Shown: piece by piece, positions 29,701 through 39,456 of the stretch
Numbering within the stretch: the first letter of the stretch is position 1
Layout of the letters: every line of letters begins with the position of its first letter
Assembly (NCBI GenBank): GCA_003194525.1
Contig: NBIV01000534.1
Coordinates: forward strand, 1 to 43,595
Source of the DNA: Gracilariopsis chorda
Lineage: Eukaryota > Rhodophyta > Florideophyceae > Gracilariales > Gracilariaceae
DNA: 43,595 nucleotides
Direction: 5' to 3'
Notes under the pieces: model-generated
What the model was told of the DNA's origin: nothing
What the model saw: only the letters and a program-made list of their open reading frames with translations
Database searches by the model: none
Program-made: the position numbers and the translations under genes

Positions 29701-30731
29701 ACGTGCACTACTTCACCCAACCGGCACTTGCTCTTACGCCCTTCAACAGCGAGATCGAGGTGGACACTGCCATGACCAAGAGACTCCAGCTTCGAGTCAT
29801 TGCCGATACTCACACCGGCAGACTCTCTTTTGCTATAACTGTCAAACATGGACTCGTCATACGTCATATGGGCGGTGGCACCAGAGTCAATGATCCAGTC
29901 ACTGATACTTTCTTCCACAGAACCTGTCGCAATGAGACAAACAAAGTCAGAGTCACTGTCACATCCTCGTTTCTCGTTGCCGAGATTGGTCTGCACAGCT
30001 GGGTTTGCGGCAGCACTCTGCTCTTTGCTAGCTTCGTCACGTTGTCTCTTGAAACAGTTTCTCTGGATATGCCCCTTCTTACCACAGTAGTAGCACACCA
30101 TGGACTTCTTTCGTGACTGCGCACCGACCAAAGCCGTGTCACTTCCGGACTCCTCCTTGGCACGATCGTTCATTCGCTGTTCCTCTTGCAGCAAACGACT
30201 CTTCACAAACTCTAAATCGAGTTTACGATCACTAATCGTGGTGTCAATAGCGACAATGAGGTGTTCGAAGCGGTCTGGTAGCCCACATAGGATTGCCATA
30301 GCGATGTCTTCCTCCTCAACCACTACGTCCATGCTCTTCAGATCCGATGCAAGATGACGAACACGATTGATGAAGTGTAACATTTTCTCATCATCTCGCA
30401 TCTTGGCTGTGTAGAAGGCACGTCTTGCATTGATTCGGTTGAGCAGCGTTTTACGCTGGAACACATCGCAAATGGCTTTCCACATTTCCGCAGCATTCTC
30501 GGTATCCCTCACATGGTCCAAATGCTCATCACTGATGCTGAGACCAATAACAGCCCTGGCCTTGGAGTCTTTCTTCTTCCATGCTGACAACTCGTCATCG
30601 TCCGTAGGCCTGGTTGATTCAAGATGGTCATCGAGGTCCTTGAGTGCAAGCAGCAACTCAACCTTTTGCTTCCATACATGGAAGTTATCCTCGCCCAACT
30701 TTTCAATCTTGATGCCACCGAATGAATCCAT
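26706..30731 (-). CDS. A3 copia gag-pol polyprotein (1341 aa)
   Basis: Open from ATG 30731 to stop 26706, same length and domain order as A2: gag with zinc knuckle at 213-226, protease D282-S-G, integrase H414/D479/D552/E588, RT YVDD at 1014-1017 and RNase H from D1179. All catalytic residues are intact. It shares A4-specific residues absent from A2 (DSKARAV, TTISDRK, HVPKLRYH), so A3 and A4 are sisters. It differs from A4 at three places by eye: V for F in SDSDFVC, V for I in TKVCVYK, and F for L in GTRSFGL. It uses LTR2 as 5' LTR and LTR3 as 3' LTR. Confidence 0.95.
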   Translation of the reverse strand: MDSFGGIKIEKLGEDNFHVWKQKVELLLALKDLDDHLESTRPTDDDELSAWKKKDSKARAVIGLSISDEHLDHVRDTENAAEMWKAICDVFQRKTLLNRINARRAFYTAKMRDDEKMLHFINRVRHLASDLKSMDVVVEEEDIAMAILCGLPDRFEHLIVAIDTTISDRKLDLEFVKSRLLQEEQRMNDRAKEESGSDTALVGAQSRKKSMVCYYCGKKGHIQRNCFKRQRDEASKEQSAAANPAVQTNLGNEKRGCDSDSDFVCLIATGSVEESISDWIIDSGATAHMTYDESMFDSYSKRESAGVSIGNDSKLESLGHGSVHLDLAVEGRKSKCRLGEVVHVPKLRYHLLSVSAMCDLGARVVFDKTKVCVYKGNTMIAQGRRIKGLYYLCTAIEVPEDMDNALVTDLSLWHARMAHVNVDGIKHMARNGVVSGLNVDLNQSMDVCDSCVVGKSTRAPTPKQGGERALHPLDLVHSDICGPIQVGSLGGSRYFVTFIDDHSRFCFLYMLKTKDEVFHVFVKWLKMVQNQSDRHVKTITARESVLHALRTDNAGEYVSKKFSQELERHGIEHQRTVPYNPHQNGLAERFNRTLMDLVRSMLHHKKLPKSFWAEALNVAVYVRNRVTCKALPSDVTPLEMWSGYEPDLSNLRVFGSRCWYKVVDHKLKKLEQRAVEAIFIGYTSGSNGYKLWDAQKKKVVVSRDVRFDECSGSDQGTDHVDDDDYAEIDISDKPKSNITSTSTKPTDAAQVEPAAPDTPPEEASGSGHDEPTAETEVEPDVPDPPPLRRSTRERRAPTSWWRGTALLTASDDVPSSYSDAVSRPDSKAWTKAMNSEYESLMEHDTWELVPRPADSNVISSKWVFVQKYEAGDNDEPTVRYKARVVARGFLQIEGVDFSETYAPVVKFTSIRMILSIVAVQDYHLHQMDVKTAFLNGDLEETVYMEQPDGFIKPGNEDLVCLLKKAIYGLRQASRQWFAKMYLFLVGWMGLKPNVADECVYTGEVLGALVIIALYVDDLLIASPSMETMNRVKRELSKRFQMKDLSEARMVLGFEIHRDRSKRQLYLTQSAYTRKVLERFGMLQCKPMDTPMDSGADLTKVEEPLTNIPYRQVIGCLMYLSVGTRPDISFAVSKLAKYVEKPGETHWKAVKRVLRYLNGTRSFGLTYGTTTDTQLYGYVDSDWAGDTSNRKSTSGYVFMMCGAPVSWSSRQQEVVALSSAEAEYVSLCSGTKEAIWLRRLWSGIGNASGLHVDESVTLMVEPTTVYVDNQGCIDLARNGVVNKRTKHIDIRFHFTREALRDKAVQLQYCSTEDMVADMLTKALGRVKLARFRGDCGLLPLDL

Positions 30732-31950
30732 GCTTGGTAGATGTCAACAAACAGCACAGGTGCGATGAAAGACCTACGGCACTTAAGAAGTACAAAAATG
30801 GCAACAACGACAACAATAACAACAAAAACAACGACAACAACAACAACAAAACTTCAAATTCGGGCGCACTGACGGGAGAAACTACCTCCGCTACCCTAGG
30901 GTGTCGGACCCCTGGCCCCCGGAGATGCTCCGGGTACAAGACGTCTTCTTCTGTCTTCCCTCTCCTACGTCTAAGGAGAAGATGCGTCGCTCTCTACGAG
31001 GCTTCCAGAGGATGGTTAATGACCCAAGATATGCCTTCACCAAGTATAACCCTCTCTGGCCTCTTGCAAGAACTTGCGCGACCTCGCAACTGAAGCTACT
31101 ATGGCAACCAAAGTACGCTGCTAACGCGCAACCACTTAAGGTCACACGCGGCCTGATCCTAAGAAGGAGGTCAGCCTACGCCACGTCGCCTCCCCGCACA
31201 AACGCCCAAGGGTCAGATGCACGGATCAAAAGCTCGTTATGGAATACCTTCGCAACAGCCCAAGAATCCCGACACGCAGTCAGGATCAAAACAAATAATT
31301 CAATCACCCGCACCAGCGCAGTACGCCACGGCACCCCGTCCACAGATGCACCCGCTGAACTTACCAGGTCTTAACGACCGTCACCGTTATCTGTCCAAAT
31401 GGACCGGTGGGAAGCCGCTCGACAGTACACCCGCTTTGGTTCAAGCCGCCAGGCTCACGTCCCCGGATACCTGGAATCACCCAAAGTAACCCGGATCAAC
31501 CGCTCGTCGCACTGGACACCAGATGATGATTAACAAACACGAAAAACAAACAACTGCTGAGCACACGATCACGGAGCCCAGACTTCGAAACTAGACCGAC
31601 TCGACCTCACGGATACGACCCGACAAACGACTCGGGGATCCTAAAACACAAGATAGAGGGAGTGTCACACACAAAGTAGATAGCGATCGACAACACGGGC
31701 AACAACGGAGGCCCAACTCAACAACGATAGGAAGTAAACGTCGAACCACTACCACCACAACGCCCTCAGGGAGGAACGCAAACCCAAGGAGAATGACCAA
31801 CACCGACCAACAATGGGATCAAGACACCCGACGCAACGACGAAAGAGGCAACAACAGCGAAACGGATGAACGGCGGTGAGGGAGAGCGGCGACAGACGAA
31901 CGATACGGAAAGGGATAGCGGCAGCGGTCAGCGGGGCTGGGCCCATAACC
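30732..31950 (-). other. A3 untranslated leader (1219 bp)
   Basis: Same blocks as A1: primer site next to LTR2, donor-like site (first intron base 31364), acceptor-like site (last intron base 30869), shared A/B block and TTG microsatellite just upstream of ATG. It is six bases longer than the A4 leader; the microsatellite accounts for this. Confidence 0.8.
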
Positions 31951-32729
31951 TGTTGAAAGTTGAAAGGAAGTTGAGGGGATGGAAGGGAAGTTCGCCAGCT
32001 CTAGCTTGGATTTACTTGGAGGTCCTTCAGGCACATCTTATATACCACTCTAAACTCGAATTGCGCGGGAACACCAACTACAAGTAAAACCTAAACCACT
32101 AAGCAGGGACACTCAATACTACCAATCATCATCTAACATGACATAGCCAGCTCAGCACAACCTCATTACACCAACGCACACCAACGCACCAATGTTCTGT
32201 AATAGTTACGTGCATACACATGACCATGACAAGGCACAAATTCACGACTCCAACACACGCCAGCACATGCCAACACATCACGGTAAGTCAACACGTCACG
32301 GTAAGTCGGCACGTAACCTGTGGTGTTAGTGCCATGTCATCATGTGGCAATGCACACAACACCCACGTCATCAATATACCCGTGCATGTGTAAACCTGTT
32401 GACAGTGCATGCGCACCTTACCATTGTACCAACCACTGCTGTACCACTTGTACCAGGTGTCAACCACTTCATCAGTATCCCCTGCACACAACGTACACTG
32501 TGACCACTGTAGTAGCTGGACACGTGGGTGTGTCCAACCGATCCAGTTATGCCATACCACTTGTACGCACCACGTTGCATATGTACATTTGCAGTAGCCA
32601 ATCAGAAGCCAGTTTCACGTTGGGTTCGCGCACACGCGCATATGCGCTTTTGCAGAGGTACCCTCTAAAACAGCCCATGCTCCCCGGAACATTTGGTTTT
32701 CAGTGACAGCACAGGTACTACTGCCAACA
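31951..32729 (-). repeat. LTR2 (779 bp): shared between A4 (3') and A3 (5')
   Basis: Full-length A LTR with intact ends and TATA (32037-32044). It has the A4 polypurine tract (32730-32739) on one side and the A3 primer site on the other, so one LTR joins two internal regions. This is the signature of unequal LTR recombination or of a tandem cDNA. Confidence 0.93.
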
Positions 32730-32749
32730 CCCCCCCTCTGTCACTGACT

Positions 32750-35700
32750 TCAAAGGTCTAAGGGGAGCAAGCCACAGTCACCGCGGAACCTTGCCAGCTT
32801 AACTCGACCGAGCGCTTTCGTCAGCATATCGGCAACCATGTCTTCCGTGGAACAGTACTGCAACTGGACGGCTTTGTCGCGTAGAGCCTCTCTGGTGAAG
32901 TGAAAGCGAATATCAATGTGCTTAGTACGCTTGTTCACAACTCCATTTCGAGCAAGGTCGATGCAACCTTGGTTGTCCACGTACACAGTTGTGGGCTCAA
33001 CCATTAGCGTCACTGACTCATCCACGTGTAGTCCACTTGCGTTGCCAATGCCACTCCACAGTCGTCTCAGCCAGATCGCTTCCTTCGTCCCACTGCACAG
33101 ACTCACATACTCAGCCTCAGCGCTAGACAATGCAACTACTTCCTGTTGGCGCGAGCTCCAAGACACAGGAGCACCGCACATCATGAACACATACCCACTG
33201 GTGGACTTGCGGTTGGATGTATCACCTGCCCAGTCAGAGTCTACGTATCCATACAGCTGAGTATCAGTCGTGGTGCCATAAGTAAGTCCGAGGGAGCGAG
33301 TGCCATTGAGGTAACGCAGAACACGCTTGACCGCTTTCCAATGAGTCTCTCCAGGTTTCTCGACATACTTGGCTAGCTTGGACACTGCAAACGAGATGTC
33401 CGGTCGAGTGCCAACAGAGAGATACATCAGACAACCGATCACCTGGCGATACGGGATGTTCGTCAGAGGCTCTTCTACCTTAGTGAGGTCAGCACCGGAG
33501 TCCATGGGAGTGTCCATTGGTTTGCACTGCAACATGCCAAAACGTTCTAAGACCTTACGCGTGTATGCAGACTGTGTCAGGTACAGCTGTCTTTTGGATC
33601 GATCACGATGGATCTCGAACCCAAGTACCATGCGCGCTTCACTGAGATCCTTCATCTGAAAACGTTTTGACAGTTCACGCTTTACGCGATTCATTGTCTC
33701 CATACTTGGACTCGCAATGAGCAAGTCGTCCACATAAAGAGCAATGATCACAAGCGCTCCCAGTACCTCTCCGGTGTAGACGCACTCGTCTGCGACGTTT
33801 GGCTTCAGACCCATCCAACCAACGAGGAACAAGTACATCTTTGCAAACCACTGCCTTGATGCCTGTCGTAGCCCATAGATGGCTTTCTTGAGAAGGCATA
33901 CCAAGTCCTCGTTCCCAGGTTTGATGAATCCGTCCGGCTGCTCCATGTACACAGTCTCTTCCAGGTCGCCATTCAAGAATGCAGTCTTCACATCCATCTG
34001 GTGCAGATGATAGTCCTGCACTGCTACAATGGACAGAATCATTCTAATGGATGTGAATTTGACCACTGGTGCATACGTCTCGGAGAAGTCTACACCTTCG
34101 ATCTGCAGAAACCCTCGAGCCACCACACGAGCCTTGTACCTCACTGTCGGTTCATCGTTGTCGCCAGCCTCATATTTTTGCACAAATACCCACTTGGATG
34201 ATATCACGTTGCTGTCAGCTGGCCTTGGCACTAACTCCCATGTGTCATGCTCCATCAGAGACTCGTACTCACTGTTCATGGCCTTGGTCCACGCTTTTGA
34301 ATCAGGACGTGACACCGCATCGGAGTATGAGGATGGGACGTCATCACTGGCAGTGAGTAGGGCAGTGCCGCGCCACCACGAGGTAGGCGCTCTACGCTCA
34401 CGAGTGGATCTCCGAAGTGGTGGTGGATCTGGTACATCTGGCTCAACTTCTGTCTCAGCTGTGGGCTCATCGTGGCCACTGCCTGAAGCTTCTTCTGGTG
34501 GAGTATCTGGTGCAGCGGGTTCAACTTGGGCAGCATCGGTGGGTTTAGTAGAGGTGGAGGTGATGTTTGATTTCGGCTTGTCCGAGATGTCGATCTCAGC
34601 ATAGTCGTCATCATCAACGTGGTCAGTACCTTGATCTGAACCACTACATTCGTCAAACCTCACATCTCTCGACACAACCACCTTCTTCTTTTGCGCATCC
34701 CACAGTTTATAACCGTTCGATCCAGATGTGTACCCAATAAAGATCGCCTCCACGGCACGTTGCTCCAGCTTCTTCAGCTTGTGGTCCACCACTTTGTACC
34801 AGCACCGGCTACCGAACACACGCAGATTGCTCAAGTCAGGTTCATATCCACTCCACATCTCGAGTGGTGTCACGTCACTCGGAAGGGCCTTGCAGGTGAC
34901 TCGATTGCGCACATACACTGCAACGTTCAATGCTTCAGCCCAGAAGCTCTTTGGCAGTTTCTTGTGATGCAGCATCGATCTCACCAAGTCCATGAGTGTT
35001 CGGTTGAACCGTTCGGCCAGACCATTCTGATGTGGATTGTAAGGCACCGTTCGCTGATGTTCAATACCGTGACGTTCAAGCTCTTGTGAAAACTTCTTTG
35101 ACACATATTCACCAGCATTGTCTGTGCGTAACGCATGTAGCACAGACTCACGTGCGGTGATGGTTTTCACATGTCGGTCACTCTGATTTTGAACCATCTT
35201 GAGCCACTTCACGAACACGTGGAACACCTCATCCTTGGTCTTGAGCATGTACAAGAAGCAAAAACGGGAGTGATCATCGATGAATGTGACGAAGTAGCGT
35301 GAACCTCCCAAGGAACCTACTTGGATTGGACCACAAATGTCCGAATGCACTAGGTCCAATGGGTGCAAAGCCCGTTCCCCCCCTTGCTTGGGAGTTGGAG
35401 CACGTGTAGATTTTCCCACTACACAAGAGTCACACACATCCATCGATTGATTCAAGTCCACATTCAGCCCTGACACAACACCGTTACGAGCCATATGTTT
35501 GATACCATCCACATTCACATGAGCCATTCGAGCATGCCATAGTGACAGGTCAGTCACAAGTGCGTTGTCCATGTCTTCTGGTACTTCAATCGCGGTACAT
35601 AGGTAGTACAGTCCTTTGATGCGACGGCCCTGGGCGATCATGGTGTTGCCTTTGTATACACATATTTTGGTTTTGTCAAACACCACTCGCGCACCCAGGT

Positions 35701-36775
35701 CACACATCGCAGATACTGACAGCAGATGATACCTTAGCTTCGGTACGTGCACTACTTCACCCAACCGGCACTTGCTCTTACGCCCTTCAACAGCGAGATC
35801 GAGGTGGACACTGCCATGACCAAGAGACTCCAGCTTCGAGTCATTGCCGATACTCACACCGGCAGACTCTCTTTTGCTATAACTGTCAAACATGGACTCG
35901 TCATACGTCATATGGGCGGTGGCACCAGAGTCAATGATCCAGTCACTGATACTTTCTTCCACAGAACCTGTCGCAATGAGACAAAAAAAGTCAGAGTCAC
36001 TGTCACATCCTCGTTTCTCGTTGCCGAGATTGGTCTGCACAGCTGGGTTTGCGGCAGCACTCTGCTCTTTGCTAGCTTCGTCACGTTGTCTCTTGAAACA
36101 GTTTCTCTGGATATGCCCCTTCTTACCACAGTAGTAGCACACCATGGACTTCTTTCGTGACTGCGCACCGACCAAAGCCGTGTCACTTCCGGACTCCTCC
36201 TTGGCACGATCGTTCATTCGCTGTTCCTCTTGCAGCAAACGACTCTTCACAAACTCTAAATCGAGTTTACGATCACTAATCGTGGTGTCAATAGCGACAA
36301 TGAGGTGTTCGAAGCGGTCTGGAAGCCCACATAGGATTGCCATAGCGATGTCTTCCTCCTCAACCACTACGTCCATGCTCTTCAGATCCGATGCAAGATG
36401 ACGAACACGATTGATGAAGTGTAACATTTTCTCATCATCTCGCATCTTGGCTGTGTAGAAGGCACGTCTTGCATTGATTCGGTTGAGCAGCGTTTTACGC
36501 TGGAACACATCGCAAATGGCTTTCCACATTTCCGCAGCATTCTCGGTATCCCTCACATGGTCCAAATGCTCATCACTGATGCTGAGACCAATAACAGCCC
36601 TGGCCTTGGAGTCTTTCTTCTTCCATGCTGACAACTCGTCATCGTCCGTAGGCCTGGTTGATTCAAGATGGTCATCGAGGTCCTTGAGTGCAAGCAGCAA
36701 CTCAACCTTTTGCTTCCATACATGGAAGTTATCCTCGCCCAACTTTTCAATCTTGATGCCACCGAATGAATCCAT
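32750..36775 (-). CDS. A4 copia gag-pol polyprotein (1341 aa)
   Basis: Open from ATG 36775 to stop 32750. Domain order and catalytic residues are as in A3: zinc knuckle 213-226, protease D282-S-G, integrase D479/D552/E588, RT YVDD 1014-1017 and RNase H D1179. It has F where A2 and A3 have V in the SDSDF(F/V)C stretch between zinc knuckle and protease. This is a non-catalytic position. Its 5' LTR is LTR1, which has a 31-bp deletion and an altered TATA, so its own promoter may be weaker than that of A3. The coding sequence looks functional. Confidence 0.95.
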   Translation of the reverse strand: MDSFGGIKIEKLGEDNFHVWKQKVELLLALKDLDDHLESTRPTDDDELSAWKKKDSKARAVIGLSISDEHLDHVRDTENAAEMWKAICDVFQRKTLLNRINARRAFYTAKMRDDEKMLHFINRVRHLASDLKSMDVVVEEEDIAMAILCGLPDRFEHLIVAIDTTISDRKLDLEFVKSRLLQEEQRMNDRAKEESGSDTALVGAQSRKKSMVCYYCGKKGHIQRNCFKRQRDEASKEQSAAANPAVQTNLGNEKRGCDSDSDFFCLIATGSVEESISDWIIDSGATAHMTYDESMFDSYSKRESAGVSIGNDSKLESLGHGSVHLDLAVEGRKSKCRLGEVVHVPKLRYHLLSVSAMCDLGARVVFDKTKICVYKGNTMIAQGRRIKGLYYLCTAIEVPEDMDNALVTDLSLWHARMAHVNVDGIKHMARNGVVSGLNVDLNQSMDVCDSCVVGKSTRAPTPKQGGERALHPLDLVHSDICGPIQVGSLGGSRYFVTFIDDHSRFCFLYMLKTKDEVFHVFVKWLKMVQNQSDRHVKTITARESVLHALRTDNAGEYVSKKFSQELERHGIEHQRTVPYNPHQNGLAERFNRTLMDLVRSMLHHKKLPKSFWAEALNVAVYVRNRVTCKALPSDVTPLEMWSGYEPDLSNLRVFGSRCWYKVVDHKLKKLEQRAVEAIFIGYTSGSNGYKLWDAQKKKVVVSRDVRFDECSGSDQGTDHVDDDDYAEIDISDKPKSNITSTSTKPTDAAQVEPAAPDTPPEEASGSGHDEPTAETEVEPDVPDPPPLRRSTRERRAPTSWWRGTALLTASDDVPSSYSDAVSRPDSKAWTKAMNSEYESLMEHDTWELVPRPADSNVISSKWVFVQKYEAGDNDEPTVRYKARVVARGFLQIEGVDFSETYAPVVKFTSIRMILSIVAVQDYHLHQMDVKTAFLNGDLEETVYMEQPDGFIKPGNEDLVCLLKKAIYGLRQASRQWFAKMYLFLVGWMGLKPNVADECVYTGEVLGALVIIALYVDDLLIASPSMETMNRVKRELSKRFQMKDLSEARMVLGFEIHRDRSKRQLYLTQSAYTRKVLERFGMLQCKPMDTPMDSGADLTKVEEPLTNIPYRQVIGCLMYLSVGTRPDISFAVSKLAKYVEKPGETHWKAVKRVLRYLNGTRSLGLTYGTTTDTQLYGYVDSDWAGDTSNRKSTSGYVFMMCGAPVSWSSRQQEVVALSSAEAEYVSLCSGTKEAIWLRRLWSGIGNASGLHVDESVTLMVEPTTVYVDNQGCIDLARNGVVNKRTKHIDIRFHFTREALRDKAVQLQYCSTEDMVADMLTKALGRVKLARFRGDCGLLPLDL

Positions 36776-37988
36776 GCTTGGTAGATGTCAACAAACAGCA
36801 CAGGTGCGATGAAAGACCTACGGCACTTAAGAAGTACAAAAATGGCAACAACGACAACAATAACAACAAAAACAACAACAACAACAAAACTTCAAATTCG
36901 GGCGCACTGACGGGAGAAACTACCTCCGCTACCCTAGGGTGTCGGACCCCTGGCCCCCGGAGATGCTCCGGGTACAAGACGTCTTCTTCTGTCTTCCCTC
37001 TCCTACGTCTAAGGAGAAGATGCGTCGCTCTCTACGAGGCTTCCAGAGGATGGTTAATGACCCAAGATATGCCTTCACCAAGTATAACCCTCTCTGGCCT
37101 CTTGCAAGAACTTGCGCGACCTCGCAACTGAAGCTACTATGGCAACCAAAGTACGCTGCTAACGCGCAACCACTTAAGGTCACACGCGGCCTGATCCTAA
37201 GAAGGAGGTCAGCCTACGCCACGTCGCCTCCCCGCACAAACGCCCAAGGGTCAGATGCACGGATCAAAAGCTCGTTATGGAATACCTTCGCAACAGCCCA
37301 AGAATCCCAACACGCAGTCAGGATCAAAACAAATAATTCAATCACCCGCACCAGCGCAGTACGCCACGGCACCCCGTCCACAGATGCACCCGCTGAACTT
37401 ACCAGGTCTTAACGACCGTCACCGTTATCTGTCCAAATGGACCGGTGGGAAGCCGCTCGACAGTACACCCGCTTTGGTTCAAGCCGCCAGGCTCACGTCC
37501 CCGGATACCTGGAATCACCCAAAGTAACCCGGATCAACCGCTCGTCGCACTGGACACCAGATGATGATTAACAAACACGAAAAACAAACAACTGCTGAGC
37601 ACACGATCACGGAGCCCAGACTTCGAAACTAGACCGACTCGACCTCACGGATACGACCCGACAAACGACTCGGGGATCCTAAAACACAAGATAGAGGGAG
37701 TGTCATACACAAAGTAGATAGCGATCGACAACACGGGCAACAACGGAGGCCCAACTCAACAACGATAGGAAGTAAACGTCGAACCACTACCACCACAACG
37801 CCCTCAGGGAGGAACGCAAACCCAAGGAGAATGACCAACACCGACCAACAATGGGATCAAGACACCCGACGCAACGACGAAAGAGGCAACAACAGCGAAA
37901 CGGATGAACGGCGGTGAGGGAGAGCGGCGACAGACGAACGATACGGAAAGGGATAGCGGCAGCGGTCAGCGGGGCTGGGCCCATAACC
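36776..37988 (-). other. A4 untranslated leader (1213 bp)
   Basis: As in A3, with a shorter TTG microsatellite (about 36842-36890). Donor-like site at 37402 and acceptor-like site at 36907 (- strand). Primer site adjoins LTR1. Confidence 0.8.
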
Positions 37989-38736
37989 TGTTGAAAGTTG
38001 AAAGGAAGTTGAGGGGATGGAAGGGAAGTTCGCCAGCTCTAGCTTGGATTTACTTGGAGGTCCTTCAGGCACATCTTATGTACCACTCTAAACTCGAATT
38101 GCGCGGGAACACCAACTACAAGTAAAACCTAAACCACTAAGCAGGGACACTCAATACTACCAATCATCATCTAACATGACATAGCCAGCTCAGCACAACC
38201 TCATTACATCAACGCACACCAACGCACCAACGTTCCGTAATAGTTACGTACATACACATGACCATGACAAGGCACAAATTCACGACTCCAACACACGCCA
38301 GCACATGCCAACACATCACGGTAAGTCAACACGTCACGGTAAGTCGGCACCTAACCTGTGGTGTTAGTGCCATGTCATCAATATACCCGTGCATGTGTAA
38401 ACCTGTTGACAGTGCATGCGCACCTTACCATTGTACCAACCACTGCTGTACCACTTGTACCAGCTGTCAACCACTTCACCAGTATCCCCTGCACACAACG
38501 TACACTGTGACCACTGTAGTAGCTGGACACGTGGGTGTGTCCAACCGATCCAGTTATGCCATACCACTTGTACGCACCACGTTGCATATGTACATTTGCA
38601 GTAGCCAATCAGAAGCCAGTTTCACGTTGGGTTCGCGCACACGCGCATATGCGCTTTTGCAGAGGTACCCTCTAAAACAGCCCATGCTCCCTGGAACATT
38701 TGGTTTTCAGTGACAGCACAGGTACTACTGCCAACA
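37989..38736 (-). repeat. LTR1 (748 bp): 5' LTR of the array, with deletion
   Basis: A-type LTR lacking 31 bp near 38381. The loss is flanked in other copies by GTCATCA direct repeats, consistent with slippage. TATA reads TACATAAG (plus-strand CTTATGTA, 38085-38092). It shares several variants with the truncated A1 3' LTR. One extra base (G, 38737) separates it from the C LTR. Confidence 0.9.
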
Positions 38737-38865
38737 GTGTTGAAGTGTTGAACTCTACAAGTGGTGGAGTGCCTGGCCAACCCCCACAGAAGGTGTCAGC
38801 TTGGTCCAAAACCAAACATTCAGGGGACGATGGGCACTTTTGGAGCCCTCGCTCCAAAAGCGCAT

Positions 38866-38955
38866 ATGCGCCTCTGCTCAAACCCAACGTGAAACGGCAA
38901 TGTGATTGGCTACTGCAAAATGCTATATGCATTGTATACCGTACAAGTGTTATGG
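38866..38955 (+). promoter_or_regulatory. Shared U3 block 1, C copy
   Basis: AAAAGCGCATATGCGC, then AACCCAACGTGAAACGGC, then TGATTGGCTACTGCAAAA, TATGCA and TACAAGTG, same order and sense as in A and B LTRs. Similarity to A also extends upstream (AAAACCAAA, CAGGGGA, ATGGGC). Confidence 0.6.
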
Positions 38956-39286
38956 AGTGTATGGTACTGGATTGCGGATATGCACAAGTGGAGCAATGTG
39001 GTTGGTCCAAGTGTGCGCGCAGTAGACGGTTGTGCTGCAATGCCGAAGATGCGAATGGGAGCTGTATTGGGTGATTTGGGACAATCTGCGTTTGCGGGCT
39101 GCGCGGAGGGGTTGGAGTGCAAAGATGGTAATTGTTGATTTTTTAGAGCTGGTTCCAGATCAAGGGACTGGCAATGGATTTGCCGCATTGATTGATTTAG
39201 TTATTTGAAATTGTGACCCTCTAGATTGTGTGCGCTTTTCGTGTACACCTGCACACACGAATAACGTGTAGTGTAATGGTGCAACC

Positions 39287-39313
39287 ACCGCCGTCGCTTG
39301 CTGCGACGACGGT
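39287..39313. repeat. Hairpin in C LTR
   Basis: ACCGCCGTCG, loop CTTGCTG, CGACGACGGT: a ten-base stem with one mismatch, about 20 bp upstream of TATATG. Present in both C LTRs. Function unknown. Confidence 0.6.
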
Positions 39314-39456
39314 GAAGTGTGTGCGGTAGGGTATATGTAGATTGGCTTTGCCTGCTGTCGAGTAAACTGGTCGACTAAGGCTGACAACCTTCCTTGTTTC
39401 TTCTTCCTCCCGTTGTTTCTTCCCTTTTGTTTTCATAACCCGCGTGCGTTGCAACA

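Larger units (their letters stand above)
25206..38736 (-). mobile_element. Tandem A array: LTR1-A4-LTR2-A3-LTR3-partial leader
   Basis: Two complete internal regions and the start of a third are joined through single shared LTRs on the - strand. Spacing is 6038 bp (37989 to 31951) and 6071 bp (31951 to 25880). The 33-bp difference is explained by a 27-bp duplication in LTR3 and 6 bp of leader. The two polyproteins differ at three residues by eye. No target duplication is found around the array. Confidence 0.9.
38738..39456 (+). repeat. C LTR, first copy (719 bp)
   Basis: TGTTGAAGTG...GCGTTGCAACA. It contains U3 block 1 shared with A and B (38866-38955), a hairpin at 39287-39313 and TATATG at 39332. 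Nearly identical to 42705-43424, with one base less in a C run near 38849. Confidence 0.87.
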
